Shown: piece by piece, positions 26,461-34,667 of the stretch
Layout of the letters: every line of letters begins with the position of its first letter
Numbering within the stretch: the first letter of the stretch is position 1
From: a virus
Strand: one strand, 5' to 3'
Length of the DNA: 64,000 nucleotides
Virus record (IMG/VR): IMGVR_UViG_3300033145_001096
Coordinates: 1 to 64,000 of that record
The notes under the pieces: generated by a model
What the model was told of the DNA's origin: nothing
What the model saw: the letters and a program-made list of their open reading frames with translations, nothing else
Databases searched by the model: none
Made by a program: the position numbers and the translations under genes

Positions 26461-27101
26461 TATATCATAAACCTCTTTCTCCTACCATTATATTCTTTTT
26501 CTATAATATCAATAACTTCTTCTATACTATCTGTTACTTTAAATAAATTATAATCTCTTTGATTAATTTTTTTGTCATCTTTCAAATATCTAAGCCACTC
26601 TATCAACCCTTTATAAAATTTAGTTCCAAATAATATAAACGGTCTTGATGGAATTTTTTCGTTTTGCAACACGGCAAATTGGTCCATGATTTCATCAAGT
26701 GTGCCATATCCTCCAGGACAAGCAATAGAAGCGAAAGAGTATTTTGTGAACATTACTTTTCTTGTGTAAAAATGTTTAAAAATAATATAGTGATTAATAT
26801 AATCATTTTTATCTTGAAATTTAGGAAGTTCTATATTTAATCCAACCGAAATTCCACCTGCATCATAAGCTCCTTTATTTGCAGCTTCCATAAGCCCCTT
26901 ACCTGCTCCAGTAATAATGGAATATTTCTTTTTCGCTAATTTATAAGCTAATTCATATGTAGATTTGTATTGAGAGTTATCAGGTTTTGTTCTCGCAGAC
27001 CCAAAAATAGCTATACCTCTTTTAATCTGACCTAAATACTCAAAACCTCTACCAAATTCATCTCGAATCCTATTAAGCCTTTTTCTATCAGATTTCCTCA
27101 T
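26460..27101 (-). CDS. LOG-family nucleoside 5'-monophosphate phosphoribohydrolase
   Basis: 213 aa. Contains IFGSARTK, ITGAGKGLMEAANKGA and the family signature CPGGYGTLDEIMDQ. LOG proteins cleave a base from nucleoside monophosphates (AMP or cytokinin nucleotides). Its product base and ribose phosphate might enter nucleotide or cofactor metabolism. Stop touches the transporter ATG. Confidence 0.85.
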   Translation of the reverse strand: MRKSDRKRLNRIRDEFGRGFEYLGQIKRGIAIFGSARTKPDNSQYKSTYELAYKLAKKKYSIITGAGKGLMEAANKGAYDAGGISVGLNIELPKFQDKNDYINHYIIFKHFYTRKVMFTKYSFASIACPGGYGTLDEIMDQFAVLQNEKIPSRPFILFGTKFYKGLIEWLRYLKDDKKINQRDYNLFKVTDSIEEVIDIIEKEYNGRRKRFMI

Positions 27102-27544
27102 TTAATCCCCATTCTTTCATCATATAATTTTTGAAAAGCATTAGCATACAATTTATCAGCTCCATTTATATATTTAAGTAAATAATCGATTGCTCGTAAA
27201 TAATATTCTGGATAAAGTTTTTTAATTGCATTTAATGCGAAATCTTCAGCTTCATATTCTTTTTCTTCTAAACTTAAATAATGGTTAATTGTAAAATGAT
27301 TTTTCCGCACATGCCCCATCTCATGGAGAGCTCCTAACATGACTTCAAGTTTATTTTGTAATTTCTTAGCGTTATATTTTATAAGATAGCATTCTTTTTT
27401 ATCTCCGTCAACATAGTTATATAAATTTATAGATAAACCTCTTACTCTATTATCTCGTTTAATAGTAAAATGGTCTTTTGGAAAATGTAATCTCTTTTCC
27501 ATTTCTTCTACAAAATTTATAAATAACTTTTCATTATTTGTCAT
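27098..27544 (-). CDS. Zincin-type metalloprotease-like protein
   Basis: 148 aa with GALHEMGHVRKNHF (HExxH) and downstream Glu residues (LEEKEYEAEDFA). Layout resembles ImmA/IrrE-like or other minigluzincins. No fused HTH domain. Substrate unknown. Confidence 0.65.
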   Translation of the reverse strand: MTNNEKLFINFVEEMEKRLHFPKDHFTIKRDNRVRGLSINLYNYVDGDKKECYLIKYNAKKLQNKLEVMLGALHEMGHVRKNHFTINHYLSLEEKEYEAEDFALNAIKKLYPEYYLRAIDYLLKYINGADKLYANAFQKLYDERMGIK

Positions 27545-27704
27545 TATTTTTTCCAGCCAATTCTATAAAATGCTTAATACGGTGGTTCTTGCAGCAATAA
27601 TACTCCCCTTTATAATAATAAGCAATGTTTTTTTGAAAAGGGTCTTTATTACATTTACTATAGGTGCATTTTGTTCTTCTTTTTGCTTTGGCTGTCTTTC
27701 TCAT
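27534..27704 (-). CDS. Basic Cys/His small protein
   Basis: 56 aa; CTYSKCNKD and CCKNH form a possible zinc site in a basic peptide. Overlaps the start of the metalloprotease gene by 11 bp. Confidence 0.5.
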   Translation of the reverse strand: MRKTAKAKRRTKCTYSKCNKDPFQKNIAYYYKGEYYCCKNHRIKHFIELAGKNNDK

Positions 27705-27707
27705 AAT

Positions 27708-28151
27708 TTATCTCCTTTTCCATTTTGAATCTAAAATCGTCCGTCCATTCATATGCTCTATCTCATGTTGAATTGCTATACAAATCACACCATCTTCTTC
27801 TAAAGTATATATAAATCTTTTTCCATTATTCTCTATTTCTACTTCTTTGTAACGAATTGTATCTACATAAATTCCAGGAAGAGAAAGGCATCCTTCGTTT
27901 TTCATCATAAATCTATCATACTTTTCTATAATTTTAGCATTAATTAAATCTATTGAAATCTTTTGTTGGGGAATTCTTATTATTGCTACTTTTTCTGGAA
28001 TTCCTATCTGAATTCCACTCAATCCGATTCCATTTTTATGTTTTGATAACTCTTTTTCTAATAAATCTACAATTCCATTGATTCGATTCTTATTTGCTTC
28101 TTCTGATTTTGTTTTTAATTCTTCTATATTATAAATAATTGATTTTATCAT
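27708..28151 (-). CDS. def: Peptide deformylase
   Basis: 147 aa. All three family motifs are present: GIGLSGIQIG (motif 1), EGCLSLP (motif 2, metal Cys) and QHEIEHMNG (motif 3, HExxH). Lacks the C-terminal helix of long bacterial enzymes, like other phage deformylases. Removes formyl from nascent proteins, the step before the methionine aminopeptidase at 0.65 kb. Confidence 0.95.
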   Translation of the reverse strand: MIKSIIYNIEELKTKSEEANKNRINGIVDLLEKELSKHKNGIGLSGIQIGIPEKVAIIRIPQQKISIDLINAKIIEKYDRFMMKNEGCLSLPGIYVDTIRYKEVEIENNGKRFIYTLEEDGVICIAIQHEIEHMNGRTILDSKWKRR

Positions 28152-28738
28152 CCTTTATTCCTAATAAAATTATTAATTTTTCGATTTAATATAGTAATAT
28201 TTTTAATTTCTTTCTCCCATATAATCAAAACTTTATAACCTAATTTATAATAGATATTTATTTTTTCTTTATCTCTTTTTTTATTTTGAGGTATATTATG
28301 CCAATAATCACCAAAAACTTCTATAATTTTTTTATCTTTTTTATTAATGAAATCAGGATTATAACTTCCAATGGATAATTTATTGTTTCCGACATATTTG
28401 AATGATTTAGGCAATAAAGATGTAACTATAGATTCTGGTTTTGTAGGTCGTCTATGATAATCAAATATATTATCTTTATGCGATTTTTTTGTTGAACATG
28501 ATTGACATCTTTTGCCTCTTATATCGCAATCAACATTACAATCTATACATTTATGTTTTCCTCCATGTTTGTATTTTAATTGATGTAATAATTTTTTTAT
28601 TTTGTTGGTGTGTGTTTTATTGCAAAAGGGGTTATTTATTCCCATCGATGAACATCTTTTACATAATGTAGAACCTTGATACATCGGTTCATTGCATTGA
28701 GGACATTTTTCTGTTTTTTTATTTATTTTCCTTACCAT
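28148..28738 (-). CDS. Vsr-like homing endonuclease with zinc modules
   Basis: 196 aa. N-terminal zinc modules (CPQCNEP, CKRCSS, CIDCN, CQSCS) followed by a Vsr/EDxHD-like nuclease core: YNPDFINKKDKKIIEVFGDY then WHN and GYKVLIIWEKEI. Free-standing homing type, inserted next to the deformylase gene with ATGA overlap. Confidence 0.8.
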   Translation of the reverse strand: MVRKINKKTEKCPQCNEPMYQGSTLCKRCSSMGINNPFCNKTHTNKIKKLLHQLKYKHGGKHKCIDCNVDCDIRGKRCQSCSTKKSHKDNIFDYHRRPTKPESIVTSLLPKSFKYVGNNKLSIGSYNPDFINKKDKKIIEVFGDYWHNIPQNKKRDKEKINIYYKLGYKVLIIWEKEIKNITILNRKINNFIRNKG

Positions 28739-28874
28739 TTATAAATTCCTTTCTGAATTCTTTTGGAACATAACAACTATACCTTATACATTTCTCACAT
28801 TTCTTATCACGATTAATACAATCTTCTTTTAAACATAAATTAATTCTATGATTTAATCTGGTTTTTTCACCCAC
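28719..28874 (-). CDS. Small Cys-rich protein with GTG start
   Basis: 51 aa from GTG 28874, with AAGGA upstream. CLKEDCINRDKKCEKCIRYSC resembles the other short Cys-rich phage peptides here. Overlaps the Vsr-like start by 20 bp. Confidence 0.45.
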   Translation of the reverse strand: MGEKTRLNHRINLCLKEDCINRDKKCEKCIRYSCYVPKEFRKEFINGKENK

Positions 28875-28876
28875 AA

Positions 28877-29236
28877 TTAATCCTTTCGTATGAAGTCACA
28901 AATTGCTTTGACTAATCTTTTACAGCTACCCCATAAATCACAATATTGGGAAGAACAATCTTCTCCTCCTGTTTTACAACCATTAACAGTTTTTAAAATA
29001 TCCCACACTACTTTCTCATCAACTCTATCCAATTTAGCTTTGAGTTTATTTCTCTCAGTATGTGCCTTTACACTTGCATTTAGGATAGATGTTTTAACTT
29101 CTTCTAATTCTTTAACTTTTGTCTCAAGCTTATACTTTAAAATTAATAATGCTCTGGCATAATCGCTTACACTTTCCTTCGTGCAATCGCAGAATACTAA
29201 ATACTGTGAACAAATAAAACATCTATTACTCTTCAT
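28877..29236 (-). CDS. Coiled-coil protein with Cys ends
   Basis: 119 aa: CFICSQYLVFCDC at the N-terminus, a coiled coil (residues 28-70), then KLDRVDEKVVWDIL and AICDFIRKD. The last two phrases recur in the protein at 37643-38335, so they share a C-terminal module. Confidence 0.55.
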   Translation of the reverse strand: MKSNRCFICSQYLVFCDCTKESVSDYARALLILKYKLETKVKELEEVKTSILNASVKAHTERNKLKAKLDRVDEKVVWDILKTVNGCKTGGEDCSSQYCDLWGSCKRLVKAICDFIRKD

Positions 29237-29252
29237 CTTAATTTATTCCTCT

Positions 29253-29345
29253 TTAATTAAACTCTCTCCATACTAACTTAATAGGCACTGAAAATGGTTT
29301 TTTATTTTTTATATTCTGTTTAGATTTAATCTTCTTCTTTTTCAT
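29253..29345 (-). CDS. Possible 30 aa basic peptide
   Basis: Begins MKKKKIKSKQNIKNKK and ends with KLVWREFN. Overlaps the next gene. Fills an otherwise empty gap, but length makes it uncertain. Confidence 0.3.
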   Translation of the reverse strand: MKKKKIKSKQNIKNKKPFSVPIKLVWREFN

Positions 29346-29475
29346 AACGCTTCCTTTCCTCATTTTCTTTTAGCATATAATATTTAAGTTGCATAAAGCA
29401 CTTTATTGCACCTCTTAAAGTTTTATCTAATCTTAGTTTTCTATAAAATTGATTATTAACTCTTCCTCTACTCAT
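29326..29475 (-). CDS. Small charged protein
   Basis: 49 aa starting MSRGRVNNQFYRKLRLDKTL, with an acidic/basic helical end. ATG overlaps the protease stop. Confidence 0.45.
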   Translation of the reverse strand: MSRGRVNNQFYRKLRLDKTLRGAIKCFMQLKYYMLKENEERKRYEKEED

Positions 29476-30388
29476 AATTTGGCTCCTTTAAGAAAATTTT
29501 AATTTCTTTTAAACTAACACATCTTCCATAATTTTGAGCAATAATTCCAAAAGGACTTACTTTAGATAACCCCATAAACTGTATCAATACCCCTACCACT
29601 TTACCTTTATATAATAAAGAACCACCACTGTTACCAAACCAAATCTTATTAGTAACAATATAATATCCCTTTTTATCCACCTGTGTAATTATACCATCAG
29701 TAATCATATCTACTATACCATTAGGGTTGCCTACTATAATAACTTCACTTCCTTCTTTAGGAGCTTCAGTAGCTATTTCAAGATAAGAAGTATTTTTTAA
29801 TTGTGGAACTTTAAGCAATGCTAAATCCTTTTTCTTATTATACTTTACTATTTCTGCTTTAGATTGTGTTCCAGAATCAGATTCAATGACTAATAAATTA
29901 TCTTCTATTTTTTGTTCTATTAAATGGGCACAAGTAAGGACATAACTTTCTCCATTTATTTTTATATGTGTTCCAGAACCCATAAAGCCATATGCTAAAT
30001 TCTTAATTAAAACGTTAGCCTCTTTTATCTTAGCAACTTTTTTTAAATCAATATCTTTTTTAGAATTTATTTTCTTTTCCAGTTTATCAAAATATTTATT
30101 AAATTCTTTTATAGCAGTTGTTGTAAGATTTAAAGCGTCAGAAATTACAGATTCTAAATAATCAATTTTGATTTTCGACAGTTGCTGTAATTTGATTGTA
30201 GTTAAAACAATTTTTTCTAATTCTTCTATTAATTCTTCTTGATATTGGGCTAATATATCTATCTTATTTTCAAGCATAGAAATAAAAGTTCTTTGCTCAT
30301 AACAAGTATAAGATATACATCCTAATACTATAAGATTTAATGTTAATAAAGTTGTTAAAATAATTCTTCCAATGCTGAATTTATTCAT
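29468..30388 (-). CDS. Membrane-anchored or secreted trypsin-like serine protease
   Basis: 306 aa from ATG 30388 (AAGGAG upstream); a longer frame begins within the HNH gene. An N-terminal hydrophobic segment ending LIVLGC could be a signal anchor or lipobox. A coiled-coil region follows, then a DegP/trypsin fold: LTCAHLIE (His), KKDLALLKV (Asp), WFGNSGGSLLYKG (Ser). Likely acts outside the cytoplasm. Uncommon in phages. Confidence 0.82.
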   Translation of the reverse strand: MNKFSIGRIILTTLLTLNLIVLGCISYTCYEQRTFISMLENKIDILAQYQEELIEELEKIVLTTIKLQQLSKIKIDYLESVISDALNLTTTAIKEFNKYFDKLEKKINSKKDIDLKKVAKIKEANVLIKNLAYGFMGSGTHIKINGESYVLTCAHLIEQKIEDNLLVIESDSGTQSKAEIVKYNKKKDLALLKVPQLKNTSYLEIATEAPKEGSEVIIVGNPNGIVDMITDGIITQVDKKGYYIVTNKIWFGNSGGSLLYKGKVVGVLIQFMGLSKVSPFGIIAQNYGRCVSLKEIKIFLKEPNYE

Positions 30389-31046
30389 AATTTGCTCCTT
30401 TTTTATAATTTTCAGTTGCCCATAAGGGTTGTAAGTTAGTGTAATTAAAGCATTTACGTTGTTCGGAGGGTTTGGATAAATCGAACAATGAACAAGGTTT
30501 GATATGGCCAATGTGCCAACCATAAAACCCGTGATTTTTCCAAGTCATTCCTTTTGTAAACTGATTTTGTAAATGGTTCTTTAAGAATTCTATCGAACAA
30601 CCAAGCAGCTTTTTCGTAGATGCTGCTTTGGAATTTCTTTTTATTGCATGATGTAATCTATCTCTTAAAGTAACTAATATTTTATAATTTGAGTCTGTCT
30701 TCAATCTTTTTTTTCTTAAATTATTTCGCTCTATTTTATGAAATTTATGGTATTTTCTCATCCTTCTTAATATTTCTTTTTTATGAGTTTCTCTGTAATC
30801 TTTTGATTCTTGTTTGTGAGATTCATAATATATTTTACTGTATTCTCTTCGTTCTTGTTTATGAGCTTCTTTATATATTCTACCTTTAATAGCAATTTCC
30901 TCTTTGTTATCCAAGTAATATATTTTTCTATATATCTTAATGCAATCTTTACATGAAGAAGATAACCCATCTTTATGATTTCTATTTTTAGCGAATTCTA
31001 TAATTGACTTAATTATTTTGCACTTTGAGCAAGTTTTAGTTTTCAT
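30381..31046 (-). CDS. HNH homing-type endonuclease, paralogue of 9997-10851
   Basis: 221 aa from ATG 31046. CSKC and CKDC zinc finger, basic linker with repeated (A/S/T)HK(Q/K)E..(E/D)Y(R/S), and HNH core GWHIGHIKPCSLFDLSKP, YTNLQPLWATEN. The first His of the catalytic group reads HIGH where its paralogue has HIDH, a possible loss of activity. Inserted between ClpP and the serine protease. Confidence 0.85.
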   Translation of the reverse strand: MKTKTCSKCKIIKSIIEFAKNRNHKDGLSSSCKDCIKIYRKIYYLDNKEEIAIKGRIYKEAHKQERREYSKIYYESHKQESKDYRETHKKEILRRMRKYHKFHKIERNNLRKKRLKTDSNYKILVTLRDRLHHAIKRNSKAASTKKLLGCSIEFLKNHLQNQFTKGMTWKNHGFYGWHIGHIKPCSLFDLSKPSEQRKCFNYTNLQPLWATENYKKGANYE

Positions 31047-31072
31047 TAGAAACAAACCCTTTGTATTTTTAA

Positions 31073-31678
31073 TTAATTTAATATTTCGTCAATAATCCCA
31101 TATTTTAAGCATTCTTCTGAATATAGCCATAGTTCTGCGTTTCTTGCTTTTGTTAATTGAGTTTCTGAAAGTTTTGTTTGTTTTTTTAGCATTTTAAATA
31201 GTTTAGATTGTAGCCTTTCCATATTTTCAAATCTATATTTCATTTTAGTTGCATAATCATAGCCCCCTCCACACATATCATGTGCCATCCAAACAGAATT
31301 TTTGCACATATATCTCTTATCTCCAAATATAGAAATAATTGCTGCCATAGAAGCAGCTTCTCCATTAATAACAGTAAATACAGGAGATGATAATCCCGCC
31401 ATACAATCGATAATGGAAAGCCCATCATAAACACATCCCCCACGAGAATTTATATAAAGAACTATAGGAGTTTTACGGCGATAAACATCTAATGCTATTA
31501 GTTGAGTAGTAATTTTATGAGCTTGTTCTGTATCTATTACACCAGAAAGAAAAATATGCCTATTATGCAATAATATTTGTTCTGGTTTAATTTCGTTCTT
31601 ATAATTAAGTTTATTTGAACGTTTACGTTTTCTCTTTTTAACAGTGGATTTCTTTCTTTTAATCGTTTTCTTAGCCAT
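31073..31678 (-). CDS. clpP: ClpP-family serine protease
   Basis: 201 aa. A strongly basic N-terminal extension (1-25) precedes a ClpP core: LYINSRGGCVYDG, INGEAASMAAII (catalytic Ser110) and VWMAHDM (His133). No ClpX or ClpA gene is visible in the window, so it may dock on host unfoldases or act as a prohead-type protease. The early position, far from structural genes, favours a host-directed role. Confidence 0.88.
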   Translation of the reverse strand: MAKKTIKRKKSTVKKRKRKRSNKLNYKNEIKPEQILLHNRHIFLSGVIDTEQAHKITTQLIALDVYRRKTPIVLYINSRGGCVYDGLSIIDCMAGLSSPVFTVINGEAASMAAIISIFGDKRYMCKNSVWMAHDMCGGGYDYATKMKYRFENMERLQSKLFKMLKKQTKLSETQLTKARNAELWLYSEECLKYGIIDEILN

Positions 31679-31688
31679 GATTCCTCCT

Positions 31689-32249
31689 TTAGAAATTTTT
31701 AACGATGTGATTAGCTAAATCATCAATCTGAGTCTTTAGCGTATCCAAGTCTGCAATTTGCCCAATAAAAACGGTTATTGCTTGGCAAGCTGCTTTATAG
31801 GCACACTGCATTTTAATAGATGCAACTGTTTCTGGACTTCTTTGATAAGATGTATTTGTGCTTTTTGGTTTGACAGGATTTTTTTGATTACAAGTGTAAC
31901 ATTTTTGGTATTTTCCATCTTTAAGTTCTTTACCACAATCGGAACAATGATACCCTTCTTCTATATTTGTATCTGATTGAGCTGTATCTGCATTATTTTC
32001 TTCAACAACAGCTCCCTTTTTTACCTCAGCATTTTTGCCTTCTTTATTAATTCGAGTTACGTGGTAAAGTTTACCTTTCATTGTATACTCAATTCCTATC
32101 GTATCCCCGTCTTCGAAACTGGTTTTGGCATAGTTGTAGACTTCTTCTCCGCAGTTCATCCATTGAATAGGATTTTTTAAATTTTTATCTTTGGTATCTA
32201 TTTTCAGTAAATGTTTATCGCCTTTTTTATACGCTACTTGAAATATCAT
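31689..32249 (-). CDS. Possible ssDNA-binding/OB-like protein with zinc finger
   Basis: 186 aa. The N-terminus is beta-rich (GDTIGIEYTMKGKLYHVTRI), then CSDCGKELKDGKYQKCYTC, then a helical end (SPETVASIKMQCAYKAACQA). The architecture resembles phage single-strand binding or replication accessory proteins. Sits in an operon with a flap endonuclease. Assignment is tentative. Confidence 0.45.
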   Translation of the reverse strand: MIFQVAYKKGDKHLLKIDTKDKNLKNPIQWMNCGEEVYNYAKTSFEDGDTIGIEYTMKGKLYHVTRINKEGKNAEVKKGAVVEENNADTAQSDTNIEEGYHCSDCGKELKDGKYQKCYTCNQKNPVKPKSTNTSYQRSPETVASIKMQCAYKAACQAITVFIGQIADLDTLKTQIDDLANHIVKNF

Positions 32250-32497
32250 TTTAACTCCTCCTTTTTTAGTTCTTCTAAATTATTATAATAAGTCGCAAAT
32301 CCCCATTCTGAATTCGAAAAACTTATTAAACTTCCGTCTTCCATTTCTATTACAAATTTACCCGTATTAAATTCGAATTCCTTATCTGAGATTTTTTGTA
32401 TTAATTCTTGTTTACTGTATTCATCAATTAAACAGGAAATTCGTTTAATTTTCTTATTTTTTATTAATTTAGTCAACTCTATTTCTATTAAATTCAT
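32246..32497 (-). CDS. Hypothetical protein
   Basis: 83 aa, mixed alpha/beta, no recognised motif. ATGA overlaps on both sides. Confidence 0.5.
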   Translation of the reverse strand: MNLIEIELTKLIKNKKIKRISCLIDEYSKQELIQKISDKEFEFNTGKFVIEMEDGSLISFSNSEWGFATYYNNLEELKKEELK

Positions 32498-33339
32498 TTC
32501 TTTACCTTTCTTTTTTTAGCAAGTCTCTTCTTTTTTCTTTCTTCAAATTGCTCAGTCCATTCATAAGTAACAATAGCATCTTTTTCATTATATAGATTTC
32601 CTATTTTTTCTCTTAGTCCTGCATAAGGCACACAGTTAATATTAATATTTTCTTTTTCTTCTATATTAGAAAATATATCTTCTATTTGTTTTTCTATAAA
32701 ATCTGGAAGATTAATTAGGTCGACAAGCATTTTTCTAACCTCGTAGTCTTCCTCCGTTTTTATTTCAGAAATTAAATTATCCGCCCGTTCGCATTTTATT
32801 TTTTTAGCAAGTTCTAAAGCTGGATTATATTTTTTTGGTTTAATTTTATATCTTTTGGGTTTCATCTTAGGACTAAATATTTTAACCTTATTATTTACTG
32901 ACCATAAAATTTCCCAATCAGAATCGATAGTGACAAGAACTATTTCTTTATCTTTATTATGACGAACTATGTAACTGGCTATATCATCCGCCTCCAGGTG
33001 TTCGCCCTTTACGACTATAAATTCAGTTCCTTTATTCAGATTGTTAAGCAGCTCGTTGGCTGTGTTGAATGTTTTTTTCCAATCAATATCCTCATAAGAT
33101 TCTCTTAATTCTTTTCTATTAGCTTTATATTCTTCTGCATATTGTTTTCTCCATGATTTTAAAAAATCAGTTGCAAGATAAACAGTATCCTGTGGCTCCA
33201 AACCTATTTTACGAATACATGTAATTATTGAATTAAGTAATAAATAAGAAAAAGGCATATTCTTATATTTTCTCCATGCAAATATCGAAGTAAACACAAA
33301 TACATTCCAGTCAAGCACAATTAATTTACCTTGTTCCAT
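32494..33339 (-). CDS. 5'-3' exonuclease/flap endonuclease (T4 RNase H-like)
   Basis: 281 aa PIN/FEN fold. Acidic metal ligands in LIVLDWNVF, LEADDIASYIV and VTIDSDWEIL, plus the conserved basic region YAEEYKANRKELRE. Removes RNA primers and 5' flaps behind the replication fork before ligation. The C-terminus is very basic. Confidence 0.88.
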   Translation of the reverse strand: MEQGKLIVLDWNVFVFTSIFAWRKYKNMPFSYLLLNSIITCIRKIGLEPQDTVYLATDFLKSWRKQYAEEYKANRKELRESYEDIDWKKTFNTANELLNNLNKGTEFIVVKGEHLEADDIASYIVRHNKDKEIVLVTIDSDWEILWSVNNKVKIFSPKMKPKRYKIKPKKYNPALELAKKIKCERADNLISEIKTEEDYEVRKMLVDLINLPDFIEKQIEDIFSNIEEKENININCVPYAGLREKIGNLYNEKDAIVTYEWTEQFEERKKKRLAKKRKVKK

Positions 33340-33367
33340 TTTATATCCTTATTTTAATAGACATAAT

Positions 33368-33547
33368 TTATATCATCTTTGTTTTTGGTTTTATACTATC
33401 AATAAATTTTTTAAATCTTATCGGATGTTTAGCTTTTTCAATCTCCTTTAAACTTGATATTTCTCTACAATCTATCCAAAGGCATTGATAACCATCATAG
33501 AGTATTCTATCCATTCCAAATCTATGGCACTTAGGGCATCTAAACAT
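33368..33547 (-). CDS. Small zinc-finger protein
   Basis: 59 aa beginning MFRCPKCHRFGMDRI, with CLWIDC later; a four-Cys site. Overlaps the upstream membrane gene. Confidence 0.5.
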   Translation of the reverse strand: MFRCPKCHRFGMDRILYDGYQCLWIDCREISSLKEIEKAKHPIRFKKFIDSIKPKTKMI

Positions 33548-33710
33548 TTATTTTCCTTTTGTTAATAAAAGGGTTTTCTGCTTTTGGATTAACTCTACAC
33601 TCCCCACCCATTACTGTATATCGTATATATTTAGTATAATACCACTTATCAATTTTATGGGATAATACGACTAATAAAACTAAACTTATTGTTAAAATTA
33701 TATAAATCAT
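33540..33710 (-). CDS. Small membrane protein
   Basis: 56 aa; residues 1-17 hydrophobic (MIYIILTISLVLLVVLS), soluble basic tail. ATGA overlap with the bS21 gene. Confidence 0.5.
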   Translation of the reverse strand: MIYIILTISLVLLVVLSHKIDKWYYTKYIRYTVMGGECRVNPKAENPFINKRKINV

Positions 33711-33916
33711 TTCTTCCTCTTCCTATTACGCAAACTCGCTAATCGTTTCTTTCTTTTCTTTACAGAAGGTTTCTCAAAACTTCTTCTATCTTTAAACTCT
33801 TTAAGCACACCTATATTTCTAATCATCTTCTTAAATTTTCGAAGTGCTTTATCGAAAGATTCTGGAGAAGAATTATCTCGATTATCAAGTAAAATTTTCT
33901 TGCCTTTAATTTTCAT
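33707..33916 (-). CDS. rpsU: Ribosomal protein bS21 homologue
   Basis: 69 aa. SFDKALRKFKKMIRNIGVL and EFKDRRSFEKPSVKKRKKR align directly with bacterial bS21 (FDVALRRFKR..GVL....RR.FYEKPT), followed by the expected Lys/Arg-rich tail. bS21 sits near the anti-Shine-Dalgarno end of 16S rRNA and affects initiation, so a phage copy could bias host ribosomes to phage mRNA. Residues before the core are an extra dozen. Confidence 0.9.
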   Translation of the reverse strand: MKIKGKKILLDNRDNSSPESFDKALRKFKKMIRNIGVLKEFKDRRSFEKPSVKKRKKRLASLRNRKRKK

Positions 33917-34098
33917 AAATTATCCGATTCTTTTTTGAATATAGCAATTTCTTTTAATAACCCTTGTTGCAATTGTTTTGCTGTAACTATGCGTTTTCTG
34001 ACTAATAATTTATTTATAGAACTTAATATTAATTTTACAAATGTAATTTCTCCATATTTTTGGTCGAATTTAATACATTTTTCTCTATAAGAGCTCAT
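33913..34098 (-). CDS. Hypothetical helical protein
   Basis: 61 aa, starting MSSYREKCIKFDQKYGEI. ATGA overlap with the bS21 gene, so co-translated with it. Not recognised. Confidence 0.5.
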   Translation of the reverse strand: MSSYREKCIKFDQKYGEITFVKLILSSINKLLVRKRIVTAKQLQQGLLKEIAIFKKESDNL

Positions 34099-34110
34099 AA
34101 TATATCCTTT

Positions 34111-34287
34111 CTATTCGCCATCTGTTTCAGTAAAATCATCTACATCTCTACCAAAAGTATCAGTTTTTATTAAATCGAAACAAGCAATATGATATTTATT
34201 ATTATAACGAATAACATAAGCATCATCTTCATATATTCTTCCCTTGCAATAATTACAATATCCTAAAGCCTCTCTATTCTCCTTCAT
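34111..34287 (-). CDS. Small Cys/His protein
   Basis: 58 aa with GYCNYCKGRIYEDDAY and a YHIACFD site, like a LIM/treble-clef half. Acidic C-terminus. Confidence 0.5.
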   Translation of the reverse strand: MKENREALGYCNYCKGRIYEDDAYVIRYNNKYHIACFDLIKTDTFGRDVDDFTETDGE

Positions 34288-34667
34288 TTCTTTTTTCCTT
34301 TCTTCCCCTTTAACAATTGATGATAATATGCCATTGTATTAAATAAAATTCCCATCATAGCATTTTCTATTCCTTCTCTGCTTTTAAATCCTCTATGCTC
34401 AAGCCACATATCAAAAAAGTGGCGATATAAACTTTTCATACACACATCAAAATGATTTTCCCCAAATCCTTTTTGCCAATTATCCCCATCTCTTAAACTA
34501 CCATCAGGTAATTTTCTATTTCGATGCATATATTCAGCGTATTTTAAAAGAACTTCTGGAGATAAAAATGCTTCAAAATCTAATTTATCTTTCGTGGTGT
34601 CCCTGGATGCCCCCGTTGAAAACTTCCTTATAACTCCTGTATCAATTGTTTTTTTCTTTTTAGACAT
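34284..34667 (-). CDS. DUF5664-like phage protein
   Basis: 127 aa from ATG 34667. DFEAFLSPEVLLKYAEYMHR, GSLRDGDNWQKGFG, KSLYRHFFDMWLEHRGF and FNTMAYYHQLL follow the DUF5664 pattern, associated with phage nucleotide metabolism proteins (dNTP diphosphohydrolase N-terminal region). Enzymatic role not established. Confidence 0.75.
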   Translation of the reverse strand: MSKKKKTIDTGVIRKFSTGASRDTTKDKLDFEAFLSPEVLLKYAEYMHRNRKLPDGSLRDGDNWQKGFGENHFDVCMKSLYRHFFDMWLEHRGFKSREGIENAMMGILFNTMAYYHQLLKGKKGKKK

